Assembly (NCBI RefSeq): GCF_002895435.1
Contig: NZ_POYJ01000002.1
Span: forward strand, 248,001-312,000
From: Aquimarina sediminis
GTDB lineage: Bacteria; Bacteroidota; Bacteroidia; Flavobacteriales; Flavobacteriaceae
Direction: 5' to 3'
Length of the DNA: 64,000 nt
Positions 1 through 7,188 of this stretch are shown here, piece after piece (position 1 is the stretch's first letter; each line of letters begins with the position of its first letter). The position numbers and the translations under genes were made by a program. Below the pieces are notes generated by a model. It was given only the letters and a program-made list of their open reading frames with translations, was not told the DNA's origin and made no database searches.

Positions 1-26
1 TTCATACCACAAAAAAGACAATAAAA

Positions 27-902
27 ATGAATTTAGAAGAAATTATTTTCCTTTTCCAGACTTCAGAAATACTTACCTATGTCTCGTATTTCTTTATTAT
101 CAATATTACACTTATCTCTTTTGAAATCTGTCTTGATTTTTTTACCAAAAAAGAGCGAAGATGGAAAGACACCGGAGCCAATGTGGTCATTTTTTTTCTT
201 GGGCAATTAATAGAAAAAACTGCGTTTGGATCTATTGGCATTATTTGCTTACTACCTTTTTATCATTTGTCTCCTTTTGATATCTCCATGAATGGTTGGA
301 CTTGGGCATTAAGTCTTCTTGCAGCAGATTTTACATATTATTGGATGCATAGACTAGAACACGAGCATCGCATTTTATGGGCTAATCATAGTGTACATCA
401 CTCCTCAGAGGATTATAATCTTACCGTAGCAATGCGATTAAGTATTATAGAGAGTGCTATAGAATGGATTTTTCTTATCCCGATGGTATTGATAGGGTTC
501 AACCCATTTCAAACCATAATCTCATTAGTATTTATTGCTCAATATCAAACATGGATTCATACCGAAAGAATTGTAAAACTTGGATGGCTAGATGAAATCT
601 TTAACACCCCTTCTGTGCACAGAGTACATCATGGTTCTAATCAAAAGTATCTGGATAAAAACTACGGTGGTTTTCTCATTATTTGGGACAAACTGTTTGA
701 GACCTTTCAGAGAGAAGAAGAAAAGGTTGTCTATGGATTAACCAAAAATGTTAACTCCAATAACCCAATTACCATCAATTTTATCGAATATAAAAATATA
801 TGGAAAGATGTTAAGCAATGTAAATCCTGGCATGATCGGTTAAGAATCATATTTGGCAGCCTTATCTGGAGACCAGCATATTTCAAACAAAAAAATGAAT
901 AG
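27..902 (+). CDS. Sterol desaturase / fatty acid hydroxylase family membrane protein
   Basis: An integral membrane di-iron oxygenase, 291 aa. The three histidine clusters of the fatty acid hydroxylase superfamily are visible: HRLEH at 108-112, HSVHH at 121-125 and HRVHH at 198-202, with a further His at 178. Hydrophobic segments around 18-35, 53-80, 92-106 and 143-172 fit a multi-pass protein with its His boxes facing the cytoplasm. The family introduces hydroxyl groups or double bonds into lipids (fatty acids, sterols, carotenoids); the substrate here cannot be read from sequence. It stands alone, converging on the Sel1 lipoprotein gene with one base between the stop codons. Its promoter would lie left of the window. 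Family assignment is firm, substrate unknown. Confidence 0.87.
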   Translation: MNLEEIIFLFQTSEILTYVSYFFIINITLISFEICLDFFTKKERRWKDTGANVVIFFLGQLIEKTAFGSIGIICLLPFYHLSPFDISMNGWTWALSLLAADFTYYWMHRLEHEHRILWANHSVHHSSEDYNLTVAMRLSIIESAIEWIFLIPMVLIGFNPFQTIISLVFIAQYQTWIHTERIVKLGWLDEIFNTPSVHRVHHGSNQKYLDKNYGGFLIIWDKLFETFQREEEKVVYGLTKNVNSNNPITINFIEYKNIWKDVKQCKSWHDRLRIIFGSLIWRPAYFKQKNE

Positions 903-903
903 A

Positions 904-1818
904 TTAATCAATTTCTTCAAGCCCTAAACTTTCAAAGAAAATATCTACATCAAAATCATTTTCAAAAGCGAGTTCATAAAATTTCTTAGCCAACTCTTCA
1001 TCTTTTTCTACCCCATCACCTAAGATATACATTGCAGCTACTTGGGCAGCCGCTTTACCATGCCCTAAGTTTGCTGCTTTTGTATAATACGATATTGCTT
1101 TTTCACTATCTTTAGGTATATTTTCATACCCAGTAGCATAATACGTTCCCAGGTTATACAATGCTCTAAGATTATTATTCTCTGCAGCCTTAATACACCA
1201 TTGTAATGCTTTTTGAGCATCTTCTTCTACTCCAATTCCTTGGGTATAATACACACAAAGCTCAAACATAGCATCAGAATTTCCTTTGGTCGCAGATGCA
1301 TGATGCGCCAAAAAAGATGCTTCTAAATTTTCTGTATAAGCATAACCACGGTACAACATATATCCTTTAAGTAAAGAAACTTCTCCACTTGCATCTTTTT
1401 TTTCTAATTCTTCAACCAAATCAATAATTTTGTTTGAAGGCACAGTAGTAAGATTAGCAAAATAGCATATTCTTATATATTTTATCCATGCATCTATCCC
1501 ATACTCAGCTTCTGCTGCTTGCTTAAAATATGATATTGCTTTATCAGCATCCTGGTCCACACCAATGCCAACATAGTATATCATCCCAAGTTGATACCAT
1601 CCAGCAGAGTTTCCAGAATTTGCAGACTTAGTATATAGATCGATCATCTCTACAACTTCAGTCGTATCCAGAAGTCCAATCATTAGATCTCCTCTATCAA
1701 TTTTTTCTTTAATTTCTTGGGCTTTTTGATAATCTGTCATCTCGTTTTTAACATTTACTGTCATACAGCTAATAACAAAATACAGCATTATAGCAGTAAC
1801 TGACAATAGTTTTTTCAT
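904..1818 (-). CDS. Sel1-repeat (TPR-like) lipoprotein
   Basis: A 304-aa protein with a lipoprotein-type signal peptide (lipid-attachment Cys about residue 18, context VISC). From about residue 73 it consists of Sel1-like helical repeats: each has the pattern A-x-x-x-L-G-x-x-Y-x-x-G-x-G-V-x-x-D-x-x-K-A-x-x-x-Y/W, with clear copies near 73-104, 180-215, 217-252 and 254-288. Sel1 repeats are protein-protein interaction scaffolds, so the likely role is a periplasm-facing adaptor; no catalytic motif is seen. It follows dprA on the same strand with a 67-bp gap. The partner is unknown. Confidence 0.8.
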   Translation of the reverse strand: MKKLLSVTAIMLYFVISCMTVNVKNEMTDYQKAQEIKEKIDRGDLMIGLLDTTEVVEMIDLYTKSANSGNSAGWYQLGMIYYVGIGVDQDADKAISYFKQAAEAEYGIDAWIKYIRICYFANLTTVPSNKIIDLVEELEKKDASGEVSLLKGYMLYRGYAYTENLEASFLAHHASATKGNSDAMFELCVYYTQGIGVEEDAQKALQWCIKAAENNNLRALYNLGTYYATGYENIPKDSEKAISYYTKAANLGHGKAAAQVAAMYILGDGVEKDEELAKKFYELAFENDFDVDIFFESLGLEEID

Positions 1819-1824
1819 TTAATT

Positions 1825-1866
1825 TATAAAAAAGATTCTCCCCAAAATAACACAAAACAAGGAGAA
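1825..1866 (-). terminator. Possible terminator after dprA
   Basis: Read on the minus strand, TTCTCC (1866-1861) and GGAGAA (1841-1836) can pair around a 19-nt loop, followed by TCTTTTTTAT. The stem is only 6 bp, and the T tract lies just before the Sel1 gene start, so it could equally be a leader hairpin. Confidence 0.3.
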
Positions 1867-1885
1867 CTTTCTGGTATAAGCAGAT

Positions 1886-2989
1886 TCAAATTGCTTCAAA
1901 TAATTTGCCTGGCAGAGGTTTTATTACCCCTTTAAGCTCTAAATTAAGTAAAACTGAAGCCGTTTTAAAAGTAGGAATCTGACACTGTAAAGCGATGACA
2001 TCCAGTAGCTCTTTCCCATTATCATTTAAAAAGTTATAAATTTTCTTTTCGTATTCATCAAGCTCTACAAATAGTGTTTTTTGCACAGCAGGTTTTTCCT
2101 TTTCATCCAGCTCCCAGTTGAGCATATAGATAAGATCAGTAGCACTAGTAAGCATATGTGCCTGTTGCGTTTTGATTAGCATATTACAGCCTTTGCTTAG
2201 CGGGTCATGAGCTCTACCAGGTACCGCAAATACATCTCGATTATAAGAATTAGCAATTTCGGCAGTCACCAAAGATCCTCCTTTATTAGCACTTTCTACT
2301 ACTATTGTAGCTTCACTAAGCCCTGCAATAATTCTATTGCGCCCAAGAAAGTTGTTTCTATCAAATGTATCAGTACTCCAAAAATCTGTAAAAAATCCTC
2401 CATTATTTTCAACCTGAGCTACATATTTTTTATGTGCTTTTGGATAAATTTGATTCAAGCCATGAGCTAAACATCCTATAGTTTGCAAATTATGTTTTAC
2501 TGCTGCACGATGTGCTGCGATATCTACACCATATGCAAAGCCTGAAACAATAACTGGATTTAAAGGAGCTAATGTTTCAATTAACTCTTCACAAAACCGA
2601 ACGCCATAGCTAGTCACCTGTCTTGTGCCTACAATACTAATGATCTTTTTCTTTTGAAGATCAATATTTCCTGAACTAAATAACACAACAGGTCCATCAA
2701 TACAATGCTTTAACTTCTCTGGGTAATCTTGCTGGTCATACACATGATAGTTAATATTATTCTCTTGCATAAATATTAATTCATTTTCTGCAGCTTTACG
2801 ATACTCGCTATTATGTATATCTTTAATTCTTACTTTACCAATACCATCAATTTTAAGAAGATTGTTAGTTTTCTCAGTAAGCACAGCTTCGGCACTACCC
2901 ACTTCTCTTATTAGTTTTTTGATAGAGCTATCTCCAAGATTTTTTACTTTTTTAAGAGTTAGTATGGCCAGAAGTTTTTCGATAGTCAT
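1886..2989 (-). CDS. dprA: DNA-processing protein DprA (Smf)
   Basis: DprA loads RecA onto incoming single-stranded DNA during natural transformation. The 367-aa protein has the usual three parts: an N-terminal helix-hairpin-helix/SAM-like segment (about 17-60), the central Rossmann-like DprA domain with IVGTR (119-123), SGFAYGVDIAAH (149-160), GRNRIIAGLS (216-225) and GGSLVTA (237-243), and a C-terminal winged-helix (DML1-like) domain from about 310. Length and motif order are normal and it appears intact. It is transcribed away from the HU/SPOR gene. Presence of dprA does not by itself prove competence. Confidence 0.95.
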   Translation of the reverse strand: MTIEKLLAILTLKKVKNLGDSSIKKLIREVGSAEAVLTEKTNNLLKIDGIGKVRIKDIHNSEYRKAAENELIFMQENNINYHVYDQQDYPEKLKHCIDGPVVLFSSGNIDLQKKKIISIVGTRQVTSYGVRFCEELIETLAPLNPVIVSGFAYGVDIAAHRAAVKHNLQTIGCLAHGLNQIYPKAHKKYVAQVENNGGFFTDFWSTDTFDRNNFLGRNRIIAGLSEATIVVESANKGGSLVTAEIANSYNRDVFAVPGRAHDPLSKGCNMLIKTQQAHMLTSATDLIYMLNWELDEKEKPAVQKTLFVELDEYEKKIYNFLNDNGKELLDVIALQCQIPTFKTASVLLNLELKGVIKPLPGKLFEAI

Positions 2990-3080
2990 GTAATAGTTTG
3001 TAAGTCAATGCAAGTAACAAAAAAAATGCAAGATGTTAATAAATTCAACAGCTAGAGTTTAAATGAGTTTCATTTTTTTA

Positions 3081-3088
3081 TACCTTTG
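3081..3088 (+). promoter_or_regulatory. Bacteroidota-type -7 element
   Basis: TACCTTTG matches the Bacteroidota -7 consensus TAnnTTTG and lies 62 bp before the HU/SPOR gene at 3151. No good -33 TTG is seen at the expected spacing. Confidence 0.5.
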
Positions 3089-3150
3089 GATATCTTAAAA
3101 AGCCAGTGTTTCTGGTGTTTTGATGATTAATTTTTTAGAAGGGGCAATAA

Positions 3151-4152
3151 ATGAATACCACAGCTACATATATAAGCGAATTATTATACAGATATGAATG
3201 TGTAATCCTACCAGGTTTTGGAGCGTTTTTAACAAGACGTCAACCTGCTACGATCCAGGAATATACTAACACTTTTTGTCCTCCTAAAAAAGTAATCTCT
3301 TTTAATAGTCAATTGCAAAATAATGATGGCTTATTAGCCAACTATATTGCTTCTGCTCAAGGCATTTCTTATACTGATGCTGTTGCCAAAATACAGCGTT
3401 ATGTATTATCTCTTAATGAAAAGATGGCGCAAGGGCAACATGTAGAACTAGATAAGATTGGTTCATTTTTTACCTCTGTAGAAAATACGTTACAATTTGA
3501 ACCATTTCAAGAAGTAAATTATCTTACAGAAGCGTTTGGTCTTCATTCTTTTTCTTCTCCTAGTATAAGAAGAGAAGTTGAGACTACCAGAGAAGTATTC
3601 AAAAAGGAAGTTGAAGCAATTGAAGAAGTAACTCCTCTTACTTTTACTCCTGAAAAACGTCGTGAACGACCTTATCTTCAATACGCTGCTGTTGCTGCTA
3701 TTGTTTTGGGTATCGGAGGTTTCTTTGGTTTGAAAAAAGTTAGTGATACAACGATTAGCCACAACAACAAAGAGTGGCAAAAAGCAAACCAAGAGATTGA
3801 AAATCAAATCCAGGAAGCAACTTTTGAAATTTCTAATCCTCTACCTGCCATTAATCTTAATCTTATAAAAGATACAGGAAGTGCTTCTTCTACTATTACC
3901 AAAACAACATCAGAAGCAACAAAAGGACAATTCCATATAGTTGCAGGTGCTTTTAGAGTTTCGGTGAATGCAGAAAACAAAGTTCGTAATCTTAAAAACC
4001 AAGGTTTTAACGCGAGCATTATAGGAACAAATAAGTACGGTCTACATCAAGTAGCCTATGAGAGTTATCAGAGCAGAGCAGAGGCATTACAAGCACTACA
4101 AAACATTAAAAAAGAACAAAATCCAAAGGCCTGGTTGCTGATTAAAAATTAG
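3151..4152 (+). CDS. HU-CCDC81-type and SPOR domain protein
   Basis: A 333-aa envelope protein. Residues 1 to about 125 form the paired HU/IHF-like fold called the CCDC81-like prokaryotic HU domain (N-terminus with YECVILPGFGAF, 15-26). A charged stretch follows, then one membrane span (about 175-195), a linker, and a C-terminal SPOR domain (about 255-333, with FHIVAGAFR) that binds denuded glycan strands of peptidoglycan at septa. The topology suggests a cytoplasmic HU-like module linked to a periplasmic peptidoglycan-binding module, so a link between nucleoid or cytoskeleton and the division site is plausible but inferred. It has its own -7 promoter element and no operon partner. Confidence 0.85.
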   Translation: MNTTATYISELLYRYECVILPGFGAFLTRRQPATIQEYTNTFCPPKKVISFNSQLQNNDGLLANYIASAQGISYTDAVAKIQRYVLSLNEKMAQGQHVELDKIGSFFTSVENTLQFEPFQEVNYLTEAFGLHSFSSPSIRREVETTREVFKKEVEAIEEVTPLTFTPEKRRERPYLQYAAVAAIVLGIGGFFGLKKVSDTTISHNNKEWQKANQEIENQIQEATFEISNPLPAINLNLIKDTGSASSTITKTTSEATKGQFHIVAGAFRVSVNAENKVRNLKNQGFNASIIGTNKYGLHQVAYESYQSRAEALQALQNIKKEQNPKAWLLIKN

Positions 4153-4192
4153 TTTTTGTATCTATTCAAATAGGATTTCTACATCATTATCG

Positions 4193-4207
4193 TCTCTAGT
4201 CTAGAGA
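4193..4207. repeat. Short near-perfect palindrome
   Basis: TCTCTAG-T-CTAGAGA: 7-bp arms around one central base, between the HU/SPOR stop and the thioesterase promoter. The loop is too short for an RNA hairpin, so if functional it would be a protein-binding site. Confidence 0.3.
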
Positions 4208-4334
4208 TATTCTATCTAATTGCATGTTTTTTAGATAATATATCACTGATTTTTGCCTAATAGTATCGACTTGATACTTCTTTTAGAACACCTAAATACC
4301 TATCAACTAATTTCTTCATTACGGCATTACCTTA

Positions 4335-4342
4335 TATCTTTG
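4335..4342 (+). promoter_or_regulatory. Bacteroidota-type -7 element
   Basis: TATCTTTG fits TAnnTTTG. It ends 17 bp before the thioesterase ATG at 4360, which implies a very short, A-rich leader. Confidence 0.6.
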
Positions 4343-4359
4343 CAAAAAGATAAAATTGC

Positions 4360-4869
4360 ATGGAATCTAGACACCCTTCAGAATCTCTAACGACCTTAAC
4401 CGACTTGGTACTAACCGGAGAAACGAATCCCTTAAACAATCTGTTTGGCGGAGAGCTTTTAGCACGTATGGATCGTGCAGCAGGAATTGCTGCAGGCAGA
4501 CATTCTAGACGAATTGTAGTGACTGCTTCGGTAAATCATGTTGCTTTTAATAAAGCGATCCCATTAGGTAGTGTCGTAACAGTAGAAGCAAAAGTTTCTA
4601 GAGCATTTAGAACATCTATGGAAGTATATATTGATGTTTGGGTAGAAGATCGCCAAAGTGGAGACAAAACCAAAGCTAATGAAGCTATCTATACTTTTGT
4701 TGCTGTTAATGAAAGTGGCACTCCAGTTGCTGTGCCATCCATAGCTCCCGAAACCGAACTCGAAAAACAGCGATATGATGCTGCACTACGACGCAAACAA
4801 TTAAGCCTTGTTCTTGCAGGAAAAATGAACCCAAATGACGCTACAGAATTGAAAGCATTGTTTGTGTAG
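4360..4869 (+). CDS. Acyl-CoA thioesterase, hotdog fold (YciA/BFIT type)
   Basis: Cleaves acyl-CoA to free acid and CoA. The 169-aa length fits a single-hotdog cytosolic thioesterase. The family signature near the N-terminus is clear: NPLNNLFGGELLARMD (22-37, with the GG-x-LL-x-x-MD active-site helix), then TASVNHVAFNKAI with the strand that pairs in the dimer. The C-terminal part carries the usual basic RRKQ segment. It is monocistronic, with a -7 element just upstream, and converges on the beta-helix lipoprotein gene. Chain-length preference cannot be told from sequence. Confidence 0.9.
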   Translation: MESRHPSESLTTLTDLVLTGETNPLNNLFGGELLARMDRAAGIAAGRHSRRIVVTASVNHVAFNKAIPLGSVVTVEAKVSRAFRTSMEVYIDVWVEDRQSGDKTKANEAIYTFVAVNESGTPVAVPSIAPETELEKQRYDAALRRKQLSLVLAGKMNPNDATELKALFV

Positions 4870-4916
4870 TAAATCAGGTAAGCATTCTTTTGAAAAAAGA
4901 ATAGCCACATTAATAG

Positions 4917-4945
4917 AGAGTTATCCTAAAAGAACAACTCTTTTT
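4917..4945 (+). terminator. Probable terminator of the thioesterase gene
   Basis: AGAGTT (4917-4922) pairs with AACTCT (4936-4941), followed by a T-rich run. It lies in the 122-bp convergent gap. A second AT-rich hairpin (ATTCTTTT-gaa-AAAAGAAT) is just upstream near 4884-4902. Confidence 0.4.
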
Positions 4946-4991
4946 AATTAGGTTAATCTACTAGACAAATATCTTTATAAATACTTAATAT

Positions 4992-7034
4992 TTATTTCCA
5001 TTTCCCATTTAAAAAAGCTTTTAAATCAGGAAACACACCAATATAGGTGTTCGAAACAGCATTCCCATCAATCATTAATAAATATAGCTCATTGTTTTCG
5101 GTAATACCGATAAGATCATCCCAACCATTTTGATTTATGTCATTGGCAAAAAATTGTACAAATAATTTCATATTAGATTTAATTACATCAAAACCCGAAT
5201 AAAACTCTGTACTATCCTGTCTAAACTTATACAAATGTAACTCATCCAGCCCTTGATGATACGCGATAAGATCATCTGTGCCATTATTACTCCAATTTCC
5301 AACTACATAATGAGTGTAATTACTCCAACCATGACTCACTTTTTTATAACCCGAATAAAACTCTGTATCATCATTCCTAAACTGATATAAATGCAACTCA
5401 TCTAACCCGTGATGATACGCAATAAGATCATCTGTACCATTATTACTCCAATTCCCCACCAGAAAATTACTGTAATTTGACCAACCGTGACTCACTTTTT
5501 TATAGCCTGAATAAAATCCTGTGCCATCATATTTATACTGATACAAATGCAACTCATCTAACCCGTGATGATACGCAATAAGATCATCTATACCATTATT
5601 GCTCCAATTCCCTACCAGAAAATTACTATAATTTGACCAACCATGACTCACTTTTTTATAGCCCGAATAAAATCCTGTGCCATCATATTTATACTGATAC
5701 AAATGCAACTCATCTAGCCCTTGATGATAAGCAATAAGATCATCTGTACCATTACTACTCCAATTCCCCACCAGAAAATTACTGTAATTTGACCAACCTC
5801 TTGAAATTGTGGTAATAGGATCCTCACAATTAGAACTAAAAGAAAATTTAACAATCTTTTCTCCCTGATTTACATAAAGAAGATTATTTGACAAACCAAA
5901 TAAATCGCTAGTGTAAGAATTGTTTTTTAACCTTAGATTGTTAAATTCGGACTGTGGTTGTCCACATATATTTTGCTTTATAGCATCACAGATTCTTTCA
6001 TGAGCAAAACTATTGTCATGGATATAGGCTTCTCCAACCGGGATTCCTCTAATCTTAAAAGCTGGAATTAATTTGTTGTTAAATTTATTATGATGGATTT
6101 CTATAGTATTTCCTGCTCTACGATCAATACATGGCTTACTATATTCTTTCTTTCCATGCATGTCAAAACTATAAGTCCATGAAGGTTGTCCTCCATGCCC
6201 GATAATGTTATACGAAGCTTCATAACTTTCATTTTCATGACCACTTCCAGCGATATCATGTCTGTTATATTCAAACGAATTACAAGTGATCAAACCATCA
6301 GAAACACCATTTTCTACAGTGTTAAATGATACTCCATACCCTAAACCATGTCTTAAATTATGATGAATAAAATTATTAATAATTTTATTATTTCTTGAGT
6401 TTTTTAAATGAATCCCCGCTTGCGACCATCCAGATATTTCGCAATTCTCTACTGTTAAATTATTAAATCCACATACAAAAATACCATCTGTTACCTCAGG
6501 TACATATGCATTATAGATGCTATCAATTTCAGATTGAGGTAAGTGGTCTATATCTTCAATATTTGTCAAAAAATCATTTCCTATAATCTTTATTCCGCTT
6601 ATCGTTACATTATCCGATTCAACTCTAAATAATTTTCTTGGTTTCTGAAGTAAAGTTCGAGCAGGAATAGAAAATGTAGCGCCATATACCCCATTAACAC
6701 CCCCACTTACTAATTTTATAGGTTTGTCTATTATAATAAAAGAACACTCGGTCGAGGTATTTGCATAACAGTCTCTAGACAAGTATTTACAATCATTATC
6801 ATTAAATTCAAAAACAACATTATCTTTTATATAAATAACATCTCCTGGACTTGAATTATCTATTGTAGTTTGCAAATCTTCTTTTTTATCTACTATATGA
6901 TCTGCACTAGCCTCAGAATATGTATTAACACTATACGGACAATCTGTATTAATTTTAGTGAATAATCCCTTTTGAAATTTTGAAATTTTGAGGCTCTGAA
7001 ACGTACTCATCTCTACTACATGAGCAAAAAACAA
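4992..7034 (-). CDS. Beta-helix / FG-GAP-like repeat surface protein, signal peptide out of frame
   Basis: The continuous reading frame gives up to 680 aa. Residues about 50-370 look like a right-handed parallel beta-helix (repeated short N-rich rungs such as NLTVENCEISGWS and NNKIINNFIHHN, as in pectate-lyase-like and NosD-like folds). Residues about 410-620 are four 52-aa FG-GAP/VCBS-like repeats, followed by a related C-terminal unit (WDDLIGITENNELYLL). As read, the protein starts MFFAHVVEM and has no export signal. A lipoprotein signal peptide sits immediately upstream in another frame (6955-7068), separated by a tandem 8-bp repeat; one extra repeat unit would fuse the two. The gene may therefore be switched off, phase-variable or mutated. 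Function unknown; it could be a surface adhesin or glycan-binding protein. No neighbour shares its strand closely. Confidence 0.65.
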   Translation of the reverse strand: MFFAHVVEMSTFQSLKISKFQKGLFTKINTDCPYSVNTYSEASADHIVDKKEDLQTTIDNSSPGDVIYIKDNVVFEFNDNDCKYLSRDCYANTSTECSFIIIDKPIKLVSGGVNGVYGATFSIPARTLLQKPRKLFRVESDNVTISGIKIIGNDFLTNIEDIDHLPQSEIDSIYNAYVPEVTDGIFVCGFNNLTVENCEISGWSQAGIHLKNSRNNKIINNFIHHNLRHGLGYGVSFNTVENGVSDGLITCNSFEYNRHDIAGSGHENESYEASYNIIGHGGQPSWTYSFDMHGKKEYSKPCIDRRAGNTIEIHHNKFNNKLIPAFKIRGIPVGEAYIHDNSFAHERICDAIKQNICGQPQSEFNNLRLKNNSYTSDLFGLSNNLLYVNQGEKIVKFSFSSNCEDPITTISRGWSNYSNFLVGNWSSNGTDDLIAYHQGLDELHLYQYKYDGTGFYSGYKKVSHGWSNYSNFLVGNWSNNGIDDLIAYHHGLDELHLYQYKYDGTGFYSGYKKVSHGWSNYSNFLVGNWSNNGTDDLIAYHHGLDELHLYQFRNDDTEFYSGYKKVSHGWSNYTHYVVGNWSNNGTDDLIAYHQGLDELHLYKFRQDSTEFYSGFDVIKSNMKLFVQFFANDINQNGWDDLIGITENNELYLLMIDGNAVSNTYIGVFPDLKAFLNGKWK
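5175..5798 (-). repeat. Four tandem 156-bp repeats encoding FG-GAP-like units
   Basis: Units start (minus strand) at 5798, 5642, 5486 and 5330, exactly 156 bp or 52 aa apart, each beginning GWSNY and containing VGNWS, DDLIAYH and LDELHLY. The middle units are nearly identical at DNA level, which implies recent duplication or ongoing homogenisation. Confidence 0.93.
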
Positions 7035-7068
7035 TAAAAACTACAACCCATATAATATTTTTTAACAT
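6955..7068 (-). other. Orphaned lipoprotein signal-peptide frame of the beta-helix protein
   Basis: From ATG at 7068 this frame gives 37 codons and then TAA: MLKNIIWVVVFIVFCSCSRD and onward to ISKGIIH. It has a basic start, a hydrophobic core and a lipobox-like FCSC with Cys17 as the lipid site, which is a typical Bacteroidota lipoprotein signal peptide. It stops just inside the beta-helix gene because the long frame is offset. Adding one 8-bp unit at 6970-6990 (or removing one base) makes it continuous with the long frame. Confidence 0.75.
6970..6990 (-). repeat. 8-bp tandem repeat, 2.6 copies, at the frame break
   Basis: On the plus strand TTTTGAAA occurs at 6970-6977 and 6978-6985, followed by TTTTG at 6986-6990. 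Because 8 is not a multiple of 3, gain or loss of a unit changes the reading frame between the signal peptide and the mature protein. Confidence 0.9.
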
Positions 7069-7089
7069 ATCATTAATTTAAGCATTAAC

Positions 7090-7124
7090 ACATTAATGTA
7101 TGTCATGTAACATTAAAATGTTAC
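7090..7124. promoter_or_regulatory. Two palindromes upstream of the beta-helix lipoprotein
   Basis: ACATTAATGT (7090-7099) and GTAACATT-AA-AATGTTAC (7107-7124) lie 22-56 bp upstream of the lipoprotein ATG at 7068. Their position fits operators or a leader hairpin. No TAnnTTTG element was found here. Confidence 0.35.
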
Positions 7125-7188
7125 CCTTTTTTATGAAATTATTTGATAAAAATCATGAATTAAACTAACAATAGCCCAATACAAATAT

